From: Acidimicrobiales bacterium
GTDB taxonomy: Bacteria > Actinomycetota > Acidimicrobiia > Acidimicrobiales > Aldehydirespiratoraceae
Length of the DNA stretch: 64,000 bases
Assembly (NCBI GenBank): GCA_022425325.1
Contig: JAKMFW010000083.1
Coordinates: forward strand, 1 to 64,000
Direction: 5' to 3'
Shown one piece after another: positions 33,517 through 42,307 of this stretch. Position numbers and translations under genes: made by a program. The notes beneath the pieces were generated by a model. It was not told the DNA's origin. It searched no databases and was given only the letters and a program-made list of their open reading frames with translations. How positions within the stretch are numbered: position 1 is the stretch's first letter; every line of letters starts with the position of its first letter.

Positions 33517-33563
33517 GACACGATCACGCTGCCGCCAGGAGAGGCACGCAGGCGGCTCGTGTC
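33517..33563. terminator. Bidirectional hairpin between convergent VOC and menA genes
   Basis: GACACGA (33517-33523) and GCCGCC (33531-33536) pair with GGCGGC (33551-33556) and TCGTGTC (33557-33563), giving 13 bp with a 7-nt bulge and a 14-nt loop. It lies in the gap between two long convergent operons and touches the menA stop. No T-tract on either side. Confidence 0.5.
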
Positions 33564-34458
33564 AGCCGGTCAGGGCCACGCCGATGGCGAAACCCAGCCC
33601 GGAGACCATCTGGACCGACGCGGTGAGCCCGAGCACCTTGACGAGCTCGGGGCCGGTAGCGCCCTTCTGCACGTCGACGACGGCCTGGATCATCTGGCCG
33701 AGACCGAGCACCACCATGAGGCCACCCCAGCGACCGAAGCCGAAGGCGGCCCACAGAGCGAAGCCCAGCGCAGCGACGTGCATGGCAGCGAACATGACGC
33801 GCGTCGCTCGGTCGCCGATGCGCACCGCGAGTGTGTTCTTGCCGGCATCGGTATCCCCCGGAATGTCGCGCAGGTTGTTGATCACCAGCAGCGCGGTGGC
33901 CCACAGGCCCACCGCCACGCTCGCCACGAGCGACAGGGTCTGTACCTCTTCGAGGAGGACGTAGGTGGTGCCGACCGTGGCGACCACACCAAAGAACACG
34001 AAGACGAAGATCTCGCCGAGACCGAGATAGCCGTACGGCTTCGGCCCCCCGGTGTAGGTCCACCCGGCGATGATCGACAGCGCACCGACGACAAAGAGCT
34101 CAGGGCCGACGACGAGTGCGAGCACGCCACCGAACACACCTGCGGTTGCGAACGAGAGCTGCGCAGCGCGCTTCACCGAAGCGGCAGGGGCGAGCCCTGA
34201 GCCGACCAGACGAAGCGGGCCGACACGACGTTCGTCGTCGGTTCCTCGCACACCGTCGCTGTAGTCGTTGGCGTAATTGACACCGACCTGCAGTGCGAGT
34301 GCGACGATCAGGGCGAAGATCGCCCGCCACCAGGCGTCGACGCCCTCCCCCACGGCACATGCCGCCCCGACCGCGACCGGCACGACCGCAGCGGGCAGCG
34401 TGCGGGGCCGCGCACCGGCGATCCATAGAGCCCGGCCGATCGGTGGTGCGTCGTTCAT
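33562..34458 (-). CDS. menA: 1,4-dihydroxy-2-naphthoate polyprenyltransferase
   Basis: A 298-residue UbiA-superfamily membrane enzyme with about eight hydrophobic segments. The prenyl-diphosphate/Mg site NYANDYSDGVRGTDDERR is near residue 62 and the second motif NNLRDIPGDTDAGK in the middle. It prenylates DHNA to demethylmenaquinone. The ATG overlaps the purN stop by 4 nt, so this menaquinone gene is the last member of the purine operon. Confidence 0.94.
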   Translation of the reverse strand: MNDAPPIGRALWIAGARPRTLPAAVVPVAVGAACAVGEGVDAWWRAIFALIVALALQVGVNYANDYSDGVRGTDDERRVGPLRLVGSGLAPAASVKRAAQLSFATAGVFGGVLALVVGPELFVVGALSIIAGWTYTGGPKPYGYLGLGEIFVFVFFGVVATVGTTYVLLEEVQTLSLVASVAVGLWATALLVINNLRDIPGDTDAGKNTLAVRIGDRATRVMFAAMHVAALGFALWAAFGFGRWGGLMVVLGLGQMIQAVVDVQKGATGPELVKVLGLTASVQMVSGLGFAIGVALTG

Positions 34459-35069
34459 CGAGTCCTCAGATAGTCGCCGATGGTGGCCACGAACAACTCG
34501 TGCTCGACCTCGTGGAGGCGGGCCTCGAGCGTCTCACGAGTGTCGTCGACCATGATCGGCACCCGTTGCGAGGCGAGCACCGGCCCGTCGTCGACACCCT
34601 CGTCGGGGACGAGATGCACCATGACCCCGGTGTGATCGAGCCCGTCGGTCTCGTGTGCTGCCCAGGCGTCGTCGATCGCATGCGCACCGGGAAACGCCCC
34701 GGGAAGCGCTGGGTGCAGGTTGACGACCATCCCGGGGAAGCGATCGAGGAAGGTCGACGTGAACAGGTGCATCCACCCGGCCTGCACGATCAGGTCGGGG
34801 CGGGCGTCGGCGATCTCCGCCGCCAACGCAGCGTCGTAGCGTTCGCGGGCTCGGCGAGGATCGTCGGGGACGGCCTCCCGGAACGGGCCCATCGGCCGGT
34901 ACACGGATGGCACTCCGGCGGCGGCGGCCCGCTCCGCGGCGTACGCAGTGCGACGGTTGACCACGACGAGCACAACCTCGGCCTCGAGCGTGCCGTCGGC
35001 GCAGGCATCGAGGATGGCCTGCAGGTTGGAGCCGGACCCCGTCGCCAGGACGACGAGACGCGAGGTCAC
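34455..35069 (-). CDS. purN: Phosphoribosylglycinamide formyltransferase (folate-dependent)
   Basis: A 204-residue GAR transformylase. ATGSGSNLQAILD binds the phosphate; catalytic Asn and His are in MVVNLHPALPGAFPG and the Asp in HLVPDEGVDDGP. It formylates GAR with 10-formyl-THF. GTG start overlapping purM by 4 nt. Confidence 0.96.
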   Translation of the reverse strand: MTSRLVVLATGSGSNLQAILDACADGTLEAEVVLVVVNRRTAYAAERAAAAGVPSVYRPMGPFREAVPDDPRRARERYDAALAAEIADARPDLIVQAGWMHLFTSTFLDRFPGMVVNLHPALPGAFPGAHAIDDAWAAHETDGLDHTGVMVHLVPDEGVDDGPVLASQRVPIMVDDTRETLEARLHEVEHELFVATIGDYLRTR

Positions 35070-36067
35070 CGCCAGTCCCCGACCAGCTCCACCTCGCCGG
35101 AATCGGACTCGACGAGCCGGCCGATCACGGGATGGCCGGAGGCGGACGCCGCTTCGGCATCGTCAGCATCGATCGCGACGATCAGGCCCATGCCCATGTT
35201 CCACGTTCGGAACGACTCGCTGTCGGGCACATCGCCGAGCTCGACGAGGTGACGGAAACCGGCAGGCACGTCCCAGGTGCCGAGCTGGATCTCGGCGCCG
35301 ATGCCGTCGGGCAGCACCCGCGGGATGTTCTCGAAGAACCCACCGCCGGTGATGTGGGCGAGCGCCTTCGGCTCGACCCCGAGTGCTCGGAGCTCGTCAA
35401 CCTCACCGAGGTAGCTCTTGTGCGGCGTGAGGAGCCACTCGATCAAGTCGTCGGACGGGTCGTCGTCTTGACGATCGAGCAGAAGCCGAATGAGCGAATA
35501 GCCGTTGGTGTGAGGACTGTCGCTCGCCATGCCGAGTAGCACGTCGCCCGGTTGGAGATCATCCGTGCGAGGCCACAGCGCATCACGGTGCACGGCTCCA
35601 ACGATCGTCCCGGCAATATCGACCGAACCTTCGGTGTAGACGCCCGGCATCTCGGCGGTCTCGCCACCGAGCAGCGCGCAGCCGACCTCCTTGCACGCCT
35701 CGGCCATCCCGGTGACGATCTCGGCCACGATTTCGGGGACGAGTTTGGCCGTGGCGATGTAATCGAGAAAGAACAGCGGACGGGCGCCCTGCACGAGGAT
35801 GTCGTCGACACAGTGGTTGACGAGATCACGGCCCACGCCATTCCAGCCGCCGTGGCGGGCAGCGAGTTCGACCTTCGTGCCTACACCATCGGTGGAGGCG
35901 ACCAGAACGGATCCATCACCGAGGCCCACCGTCGAGAACAGGCCGCCGAAGGCGCCGAGTTCGGAAAGCACGGCAGGAGTGTTGGTCGAGCGAACGGCGT
36001 CGCCCATCAGCTTCACGGCACGGTTGCCGGCGTCGATGTCGACGCCTGCGTCGGCGTAGTTGGTCAT
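35066..36067 (-). CDS. purM: Phosphoribosylformylglycinamidine cyclo-ligase (AIR synthetase)
   Basis: A 333-residue ATP-dependent enzyme: NYADAGVDIDAGNRAV, VASTDGVGTKVELA, VNHCVDDILVQGARPLFFLDY, CALLGGETAEMPGVY and HITGGGFFENIPRVLP. Makes AIR from FGAM. ATGA overlap with purD. Confidence 0.97.
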   Translation of the reverse strand: MTNYADAGVDIDAGNRAVKLMGDAVRSTNTPAVLSELGAFGGLFSTVGLGDGSVLVASTDGVGTKVELAARHGGWNGVGRDLVNHCVDDILVQGARPLFFLDYIATAKLVPEIVAEIVTGMAEACKEVGCALLGGETAEMPGVYTEGSVDIAGTIVGAVHRDALWPRTDDLQPGDVLLGMASDSPHTNGYSLIRLLLDRQDDDPSDDLIEWLLTPHKSYLGEVDELRALGVEPKALAHITGGGFFENIPRVLPDGIGAEIQLGTWDVPAGFRHLVELGDVPDSESFRTWNMGMGLIVAIDADDAEAASASGHPVIGRLVESDSGEVELVGDWR

Positions 36068-37350
36068 GCACGCACCTCGGCGGTGGCTCGGGCGATGTCG
36101 GTGCGTCGCTGCGCACCCTCGAACGTGATGGCGTCGACGCCGGCATGGGCAGCCTCGGCGGCCTCGCTCAGCGTCGGACGAACGGCGGTCACCGCAAGTA
36201 CCCGACCACCGGTGGCGAGGATGTCGTCGCCGGCGGCGGTGGTACCTGCGTGAAAGACGGTGGTGCCGAGCGTTGCTGCGTCGGCCAGGCCGGAAATGGC
36301 GGCAGGTGCAGCGCTACTCACGGGATACCCCGCAGACGCCATCACCACCGTCGCCGCAGCGGCATCGGCCCAGGTGGGCTGATTGGCCGCCAGCGTGCCG
36401 GTCACACAGGCCTCGAATGCGTCGAGGAGATCCGAGGTGAGCAGCGGCAACACGACCTGCGTTTCAGGGTCGCCGAATCGACAGTTGAACTCGATGACCT
36501 TGGGGCCGCTGGCGGTGAGCATCATCCCCGCGTACAGCACACCCTTGTACGGGCGACCCTCCGCAGCGAGCGCAGCAAGGGTCGGCGCGATCACGTCACG
36601 ACCGACGTCGGCGAGCAAAGCATCGTCGGCGATCGGTGACGGGTGGAACGCCCCCATGCCCCCCGTGTTGGGGCCCTCGTCTCCGTCGAGCAGGCGTTTG
36701 TGGTCTTGAGCGGCGGGCATGACCGAGAAGTCAGTGCCGTCACAGAAGGCGAGCACGCTGACCTCGGTGCCGAACAACCGTTCCTCGAGCAACACCTCGG
36801 CGCCGGCGGCCCCAAACCGGCCATCCACGAGGATGTCGTGGATGGCGTCGGCGGCTTCCTGCTTCGACTCGGCAACGATCACGCCCTTGCCTGCGGCGAG
36901 CCCGCTCGCCTTGATGACGGGCACGGCATCGAGCGTGGCGAGATGCGCACGTGCGGCCTCGGCGTCGGTGAAGGTCTCGGCCGCGCCGGTCGGGATGCCG
37001 TGCTCCAGCAGAAACGCCTTGCAATGCGACTTCGAACCCTCCAGCTGTGCGGCAGCAGCGGACGGACCGAACGCCGGGATACCGGCGACCTCGCAGGCGT
37101 CGACGAGTCCGTCGACGAGGGGATCCTCGGGACCGACGACCACGAGGCGCACCTCGTGCTCCCGTGCGGCGGCGACGACGCCCTCGATGTCGCTGGCCTT
37201 CACGTCCAGGTTGCGACAACCCGGCTCGACCGCAGTACCGGCATTGCCCGGTGCGAGCAGGACCTCGTCGACCTGAGGCGACTGTGCGAGCGACCAGGCG
37301 AGGGCGTGCTCTCGGCCACCACCGCCGACGACCAGAACGGTGTCACCCAT
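36064..37350 (-). CDS. purD: Phosphoribosylamine-glycine ligase (GAR synthetase)
   Basis: A 428-residue ATP-grasp enzyme. VVGGGGREHALAW opens the N domain, VVGPEDPLVDG and KSHCKAFLLEHGIPT follow, the grasp core has VIKASGLAAGKGVIVA and the metal site is near EFNCRFGDPETQ. Start codon shares one base with the purF stop. Confidence 0.97.
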   Translation of the reverse strand: MGDTVLVVGGGGREHALAWSLAQSPQVDEVLLAPGNAGTAVEPGCRNLDVKASDIEGVVAAAREHEVRLVVVGPEDPLVDGLVDACEVAGIPAFGPSAAAAQLEGSKSHCKAFLLEHGIPTGAAETFTDAEAARAHLATLDAVPVIKASGLAAGKGVIVAESKQEAADAIHDILVDGRFGAAGAEVLLEERLFGTEVSVLAFCDGTDFSVMPAAQDHKRLLDGDEGPNTGGMGAFHPSPIADDALLADVGRDVIAPTLAALAAEGRPYKGVLYAGMMLTASGPKVIEFNCRFGDPETQVVLPLLTSDLLDAFEACVTGTLAANQPTWADAAAATVVMASAGYPVSSAAPAAISGLADAATLGTTVFHAGTTAAGDDILATGGRVLAVTAVRPTLSEAAEAAHAGVDAITFEGAQRRTDIARATAEVRA

Positions 37351-38804
37351 CAGTCGCCCCAGACCGAGGCGAACTGTTCCTTCGTCTTCAGCGTCAGCTG
37401 GACGAAGCGCTCTTCCTCGAACGGGTAGACCCCGGTGAAACAGGCGTTGCAGTACCCCTCCTGCGTCTCGAGACCTCGCATGAGCGCCTCGATCGAGAGG
37501 AAGGCGAGCGAGTCGGCGCCGATGTGTTCGGCGATGGACTCGACATCCATGTTGGCGGCGATGAGATCCTCACGAGCCGCCATGTCGACACCCATGTAGC
37601 AGGGGTCGGTGATCGCCGGGCAGGCCACCCGGACATGGACCTCGCTGGCGCCGGCATCCCGCAACATCTGCACGAGGGGGCCAGAGGTCGTGCCCCGCAC
37701 GATCGAATCGTCGACCATGACCACGCGCTTGCCGGCGAGGTTGTCGGCGAGCGGGTTGAACTTCATCCGGACTTTCGACTCGCGAAGCTCCTGGGTGGGC
37801 TCGATGAACGTACGCCCGACATAGCGGTTCTTGGTGAATCCCTCGGTGTACGGGATGCCCGCTTCCTGGGCGAATCCGACGGCGTGCGGGGTCCCCGAGT
37901 CGGGTACGGCGACGACGACGTCGGCGTCGACCGGCGCCTCGCGAGCCAACTCCCGACCGAGGCGCTGACGGGTGCTGTGCACCAGCTTCCCTTCATAGAT
38001 CGAGTCGGGCCGGGAGAAGTAGATCTGCTCGAACGTGCAGAAGGCGCGTTGCTTGGGCACGGCACCTTGCTCGATGCGGTAGCCGTCGGCGTCCAGTCGG
38101 CAGATTTCGCCGGGTGCGAGTTCGTGGACCAGTTCGGCACCGATAGCGGAGAACGCACAGGTTTCCGAGGCGAGCAGGTAACCGCCCTCGAACTTGCCGA
38201 GGACCAGCGGACGGAAACCCCACGGATCCCGGACCCCGAAGACCGCATCGCGGGTGATGATCGTCAGGGCGAAGGCGCCTTCGGCCTGGGCCATCAGCAT
38301 CTTGATCCGGTTCATCCAGTCGCCGGACCCTCCGGTGAGCAGATGAATCATCACTTCGGTGTCCGACGAGGTCTGCAGCCCCACGCCCCGCTCCAGGAGT
38401 TGGCGACGAAGGATGTGCGCGTTCACGAGGTTGCCGTTGTGGGCAATGCCCAACGGACCATCGATCGTCTCGATGACGTGCGGCTGGGCATTTCGCAGCC
38501 CGGTGCCGCCGGTGGTGCTGTATCGGGTGTGGCCGATTGCGAACTCCCCCTTCAGCGTGGAGAGGTTGTCCTCGTTAAAGACGGCGGGAACAAGACCTTG
38601 CCCCTTGTGGACATGCGCAACGCCGTGGTCAACCGACGCCATGCCGGCCGCCTCTTGGCCCCGATGCTGGAGGGTGTAGAGCGCGAAGAACGCTAGGCGG
38701 GCCGCGTCCTGATCGGGGGCGTGGATGCCGACGACACCGCACTCCTCCTTCAGTTCGTCGCCGTCGGCGTCGTCGCCCCAAATCTCAGAATCGTTGGGAA
38801 ACAT
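37350..38804 (-). CDS. purF: Amidophosphoribosyltransferase
   Basis: A 484-residue enzyme with an N-terminal glutaminase preceded by a short propeptide: the nucleophile Cys is in KEECGVVGIHAP, so about 21 residues must be removed. The PRPP site VMVDDSIVRGTTSGPLV and the C-terminal Cys residues in YCNACFTG fit the Fe-S-containing Bacillus-type enzyme. First committed step of purine synthesis, feedback-inhibited by nucleotides. Follows purK by 3 nt. Confidence 0.97.
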   Translation of the reverse strand: MFPNDSEIWGDDADGDELKEECGVVGIHAPDQDAARLAFFALYTLQHRGQEAAGMASVDHGVAHVHKGQGLVPAVFNEDNLSTLKGEFAIGHTRYSTTGGTGLRNAQPHVIETIDGPLGIAHNGNLVNAHILRRQLLERGVGLQTSSDTEVMIHLLTGGSGDWMNRIKMLMAQAEGAFALTIITRDAVFGVRDPWGFRPLVLGKFEGGYLLASETCAFSAIGAELVHELAPGEICRLDADGYRIEQGAVPKQRAFCTFEQIYFSRPDSIYEGKLVHSTRQRLGRELAREAPVDADVVVAVPDSGTPHAVGFAQEAGIPYTEGFTKNRYVGRTFIEPTQELRESKVRMKFNPLADNLAGKRVVMVDDSIVRGTTSGPLVQMLRDAGASEVHVRVACPAITDPCYMGVDMAAREDLIAANMDVESIAEHIGADSLAFLSIEALMRGLETQEGYCNACFTGVYPFEEERFVQLTLKTKEQFASVWGD

Positions 38805-38807
38805 GGT

Positions 38808-39947
38808 TCACCGTTCGTTGAGTGCCGCTCGGGCGTCGAGTACTCGTTGTAGTGCATCGGTGGCGTCGTCGCCGACCACCGTGAGATGCCCCATCTTTCG
38901 GCCCGTGCAGGCCTCGCGCTTTCCGTACAGGTGCAGGTGCACACCGGGTCGGGCGAGCGCCGCAGTCCAGTCGGGTTCGCCGTCGTCCCACAGGTCGCCC
39001 AGCAGCTGGGCCATGGCAGCCGGGGCACAGCTGCCGTCACCGAGGGGCTGACCGGTGACCGCCCGCAACTGCTGCTCGAACTGGCTTGCGGCCGCTGCCT
39101 CGATCGTGCAGTGCCCGGAGTTGTGGGGTCGAGGGGCGATCTCGTTGACGAGGATTCCCTCGGCGGTGTCGAAGAGTTCGACGCACAACACGCCGACGAG
39201 TTCGAGCCCCGATGCAACGAGGTGAGCGGTCGCACGGGCAGCTTCGGCGGTGGCGTCCGGCACTCGGGCGGGGACGGTCGTCGTGTCGAGGATGTGGTTG
39301 GCGTGGGTGTTCTCCATCACGCCGTGGTCGACGATGTCGCCATCGACCCCGCGAGCGACGACGACACTGAGTTCGCGTTCGAACGCGATGACCGACTCGA
39401 CGACGAGGCGCTCGCCACCGAGCGAATCCCACACCGCAGCGACGTCGGCCGGATCGGTGATCCGCACCTGCCCCTTCCCGTCGTAGCCGAATCGGGCGGT
39501 CTTGGCGATCACCGGCACGCCGAGCTCGGCGACGGCCGCTGCGAGCTCCGCTCGGGTTTCGGCCGACCGCCACGGGGCGACTGCGACACCGGCTGCCGTG
39601 AGTGCTTCCTTTTCGAGCTTCCGGTCTTGGGCAGCGGCGATGATTGAGCCCGCGGGACGAGCGGGCACACCTGCGGCTTCGGCTGCATCGGCGATGGCGG
39701 GGTCGACATTCTCGAACTCCCAGGTCATCGCGTCGATCATCTGGAGGAAGGTGGCGACGGCGGCCGGATCGTCGAACGCGCCCGTGATCTCCTGGTCGGC
39801 CAGCACGCCGGCGGGCGTCTTCTCGGCGCCACCGGTGAGCACGACGACGCCGTACCCGTGCTGCCGGGCACTCTGCGCGAGCATGCGGCCCAACTGGCCC
39901 CCGCCGACGATGCCGATCGTGCTTCCGGGAGCGAGTGGGGTGGTCAC
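38808..39947 (-). CDS. purK: 5-(carboxyamino)imidazole ribonucleotide synthase
   Basis: A 379-residue ATP-grasp enzyme. STIGIVGGGQLGRML is near the N-terminus, VIAKTARFGYDGKGQ and EIAPRPHNSGHCTIEAA follow. It makes N5-CAIR from AIR, bicarbonate and ATP. The GTG at 39947, 4 nt after the purE stop, is chosen over an in-frame upstream extension lying inside purE. Pairs with PurE class I. Confidence 0.95.
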   Translation of the reverse strand: MTTPLAPGSTIGIVGGGQLGRMLAQSARQHGYGVVVLTGGAEKTPAGVLADQEITGAFDDPAAVATFLQMIDAMTWEFENVDPAIADAAEAAGVPARPAGSIIAAAQDRKLEKEALTAAGVAVAPWRSAETRAELAAAVAELGVPVIAKTARFGYDGKGQVRITDPADVAAVWDSLGGERLVVESVIAFERELSVVVARGVDGDIVDHGVMENTHANHILDTTTVPARVPDATAEAARATAHLVASGLELVGVLCVELFDTAEGILVNEIAPRPHNSGHCTIEAAAASQFEQQLRAVTGQPLGDGSCAPAAMAQLLGDLWDDGEPDWTAALARPGVHLHLYGKREACTGRKMGHLTVVGDDATDALQRVLDARAALNER

Positions 39948-39951
39948 GGCC

Positions 39952-40443
39952 TCAGTGCTCGAGTTCGATCGACCGGACCTGGGCGGCTCGTTCGGCCCGG
40001 AAGGCGGTGAGCGTTGCCGCCAAGGCATCGTCGTGACGGGCCAATATCGCCACGGCGAAGAGTCCGGCGTTGGTGGCGCCCGCGTCTCCGATCGCCATGG
40101 TGGCGACGGGAACGCCGCCGGGCATCTGCACGATCGACAGCAAGGAGTCCATGCCGTTGAGCGCCCGACTCTTGATCGGCACACCGATCACCGGGACGAT
40201 CGTGTGGCCGGCCACCATGCCCGGGAGATGGGCAGCTCCACCGGCGCCGGCGATGATGATCTCGATGCCGCGCTGCTCGGCGGTCTCGGCGTATTCGACC
40301 ATCCAGTCAGGCGTGCGATGTGCGCTGACGACCTTCGCCTCGAACGGCACACCGAACTGTTCGAGGATGTCGGCGGCCCGCGACATCGTCTCCCAATCGG
40401 AGTCGCTGCCCATGATCACGCCGACACGCGCACCGTCTTGCAC
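39952..40443 (-). CDS. purE: N5-carboxyaminoimidazole ribonucleotide mutase
   Basis: A 163-residue class-I Pur[14 protein letters not shown] near the start, [10 protein letters not shown] with the catalytic His, and [17 protein letters not shown]. It converts N5-CAIR to CAIR. GTG start at 40443 with AAGGGAACGG just upstream. The 95-bp gap to purC is the largest inside the pur operon. Confidence 0.95.
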   Translation of the reverse strand: MQDGARVGVIMGSDSDWETMSRAADILEQFGVPFEAKVVSAHRTPDWMVEYAETAEQRGIEIIIAGAGGAAHLPGMVAGHTIVPVIGVPIKSRALNGMDSLLSIVQMPGGVPVATMAIGDAGATNAGLFAVAILARHDDALAATLTAFRAERAAQVRSIELEH

Positions 40444-40538
40444 GGAACCCGTTCCTTCCCTGGAAGCCCGTCTCCAGTCTGCATGTTCGCGCGGCAGCTG
40501 CGTCTCGCGTGGGACGGTAAAAACGGAAAATCGTTGGC

Positions 40539-41525
40539 TCAGCCGTGGTTGGCGAACAGCGCCGCCGTGACCCGCTCGGCGGCGGGATATCCGGCAGGCT
40601 CGAACGCTCGGCGGGTGAGGGCGGCGTAGGTCTCCTGGTAGACACCTGCAGCTTCCAACGCCAGCTGCTCGGGCAGCGGCCACGGCTCGGAGACCTTGTC
40701 GTAGCCGTCGCGCACGTACGCGAGGCGAACGTATTCCTTGTCGAGGTTCTCCGGCTCGTCTCCTGCCGCTCGGCGCTCCTCGACCGTGGACGCTCGCCAG
40801 TAACGGGACGAGTCCGGGGTGTGGACCTCGTCGATGATCGTGAGCACCCCGTCGGCGTCGAGGCCGAACTCGTACTTGGTGTCGACGAGCACCAGACCCG
40901 CCTCGGCGGCGATCTGTTGTCCCCGTTCGAAGATCGCAAGCGCGACGGTGCGCGTTTGGTCCCACAGCTCGGCGTCGACGATGCCACGTTCGACGATCTC
41001 GAGTTCCGTGATCGGTTCGTCGTGGCCGCCCTGTTCGGCTTTGGTCGTGGGGGTGATGATCGCCTCGGGCAATGGGTCGTTCTTCTGCATCCCATCGGGG
41101 AAGTCGAGCCCGTAGATCGTGCGGGCACCAGCGTCGTACTGCGTCCACAGCGCGGTGGAGGTCGAGCCGGACAGTCGGCCTCGCACGACGACCTCGACCG
41201 GCAGCGTGTTGCACTTCTTTCCGATCGTGACGTTGGCGTCCGGAACCGAGACGACGTGCGACGGCACAAGATCGGCGATCTGTTCGAACCACCACGCAGC
41301 GAGCTCGTTCAGCACCTGACCCCGATACGGAACGGTGCCCAGGACATAGTCGAATGCCGAGATGCGATCGGTGGCGATCAGGGCGAGGGTGTCGCCGAGA
41401 TCGACGATGTCACGCACCTTGCCGACGGTGAGCGGACCGAGACCGGCGACAGCACCGGCCTCGATGCCCGTGAACGGACAAGCGAGGCCGGGACCGAAGT
41501 CCGTCGTGCTCGAGCCACCGCTCAT
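40539..41525 (-). CDS. purC: SAICAR synthetase
   Basis: A 328-residue protein, longer than the ~240-residue bacterial form and closer to the ~300-residue yeast-like form. [51 protein letters not shown] and [12 protein letters not shown] are the hallmarks. Adds aspartate to CAIR. ATGA overlap with purQ. After its stop the minus strand is T-rich (ATTTTCCGTTTTTACC), which may give partial termination before purE. Confidence 0.95.
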   Translation of the reverse strand: MSGGSSTTDFGPGLACPFTGIEAGAVAGLGPLTVGKVRDIVDLGDTLALIATDRISAFDYVLGTVPYRGQVLNELAAWWFEQIADLVPSHVVSVPDANVTIGKKCNTLPVEVVVRGRLSGSTSTALWTQYDAGARTIYGLDFPDGMQKNDPLPEAIITPTTKAEQGGHDEPITELEIVERGIVDAELWDQTRTVALAIFERGQQIAAEAGLVLVDTKYEFGLDADGVLTIIDEVHTPDSSRYWRASTVEERRAAGDEPENLDKEYVRLAYVRDGYDKVSEPWPLPEQLALEAAGVYQETYAALTRRAFEPAGYPAAERVTAALFANHG

Positions 41526-42307
41526 CGGGCAGCGGCCACAAGGGCTTCGAACAACGGCAGACCGGAGCCACCCTCGGGGCCCGATGGGCGCTGCCAGTCG
41601 AGGACATGATCCTCGGGATGCGGCATCAGCCCGACGATGGTGCCGGTGTCGTCGCAGATGCCGGCGATGTCGTTGACCGAGCCGTTGGGATTGGCCGGGT
41701 ACGCCCCGCCAGCGACGACGGGGTCATCGCTCGTGGGGCGGGCACCATCGGCCAGATACCGGAACGCGACGAGGCCGTCCTCAAGGCGAGCAGCCGTGGT
41801 GTCGTCGCTGACGGCCACCCGACCTTCGCCGTGCGCGATCGGACAGCGGATCGTCGTGCCGCCCACCGCCCCGAGCCAGCCCGACCGACACGAGGGTTCG
41901 ACCTGCAACGTGACCCAGCGACATTCGAAGCGGCCCTCGGCGTTTTCCGTGAGCGTCACCGACCGGGGCTCGCCCATGGGGCCCGGCAACAGCCCAGCCT
42001 TCACCAGCACCTGGAAGCCGTTGCAGATGCCGAGCATCGGTCGAGATGCCTCGGCTGCAGCCGCAAGCTCGTCGGCGAACCAGGTGCGCAGCTCGAGCGC
42101 CAGACGACCACCGGCACCGAGTGCGTCGCCGTAGCTGAAACCTCCGGGCAAGAGGATCGCGGCGTGGTCAGCGATCCGCACCGAGCCGCTGCGCAGCTCG
42201 TTGATGTGAGCGATGGTGGGGGTTCCCCCAGCGAGTTCGATCGCCTGGGCAGCCTCGAGATCGCGATTGGTGCCCGAGGCGTGCGGGATCAGGATCGGAA
42301 CACTCAT
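41522..42307 (-). CDS. purQ: Phosphoribosylformylglycinamidine synthase subunit PurQ (glutaminase)
   Basis: A 261-residue class-I glutaminase. Nucleophile Cys95 in [11 protein letters not shown]; His and Glu in [24 protein letters not shown] is the oxyanion region. It feeds ammonia to PurL. Longer than Bacillus PurQ (~227 residues). ATG overlaps the purL stop by 4 nt. Confidence 0.95.
   Translation of the reverse strand: MSVPILIPHASGTNRDLEAAQAIELAGGTPTIAHINELRSGSVRIADHAAILLPGGFSYGDALGAGGRLALELRTWFADELAAAAEASRPMLGICNGFQVLVKAGLLPGPMGEPRSVTLTENAEGRFECRWVTLQVEPSCRSGWLGAVGGTTIRCPIAHGEGRVAVSDDTTAARLEDGLVAFRYLADGARPTSDDPVVAGGAYPANPNGSVNDIAGICDDTGTIVGLMPHPEDHVLDWQRPSGPEGGSGLPLFEALVAAAR

Noticed and set aside
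40444-40455. GGAACCCGTTCC before purE as a LexA box
   Set aside because: The arms are separated by 2 nt rather than the 4 nt needed, and the site overlaps the ribosome-binding region of purE inside an operon.
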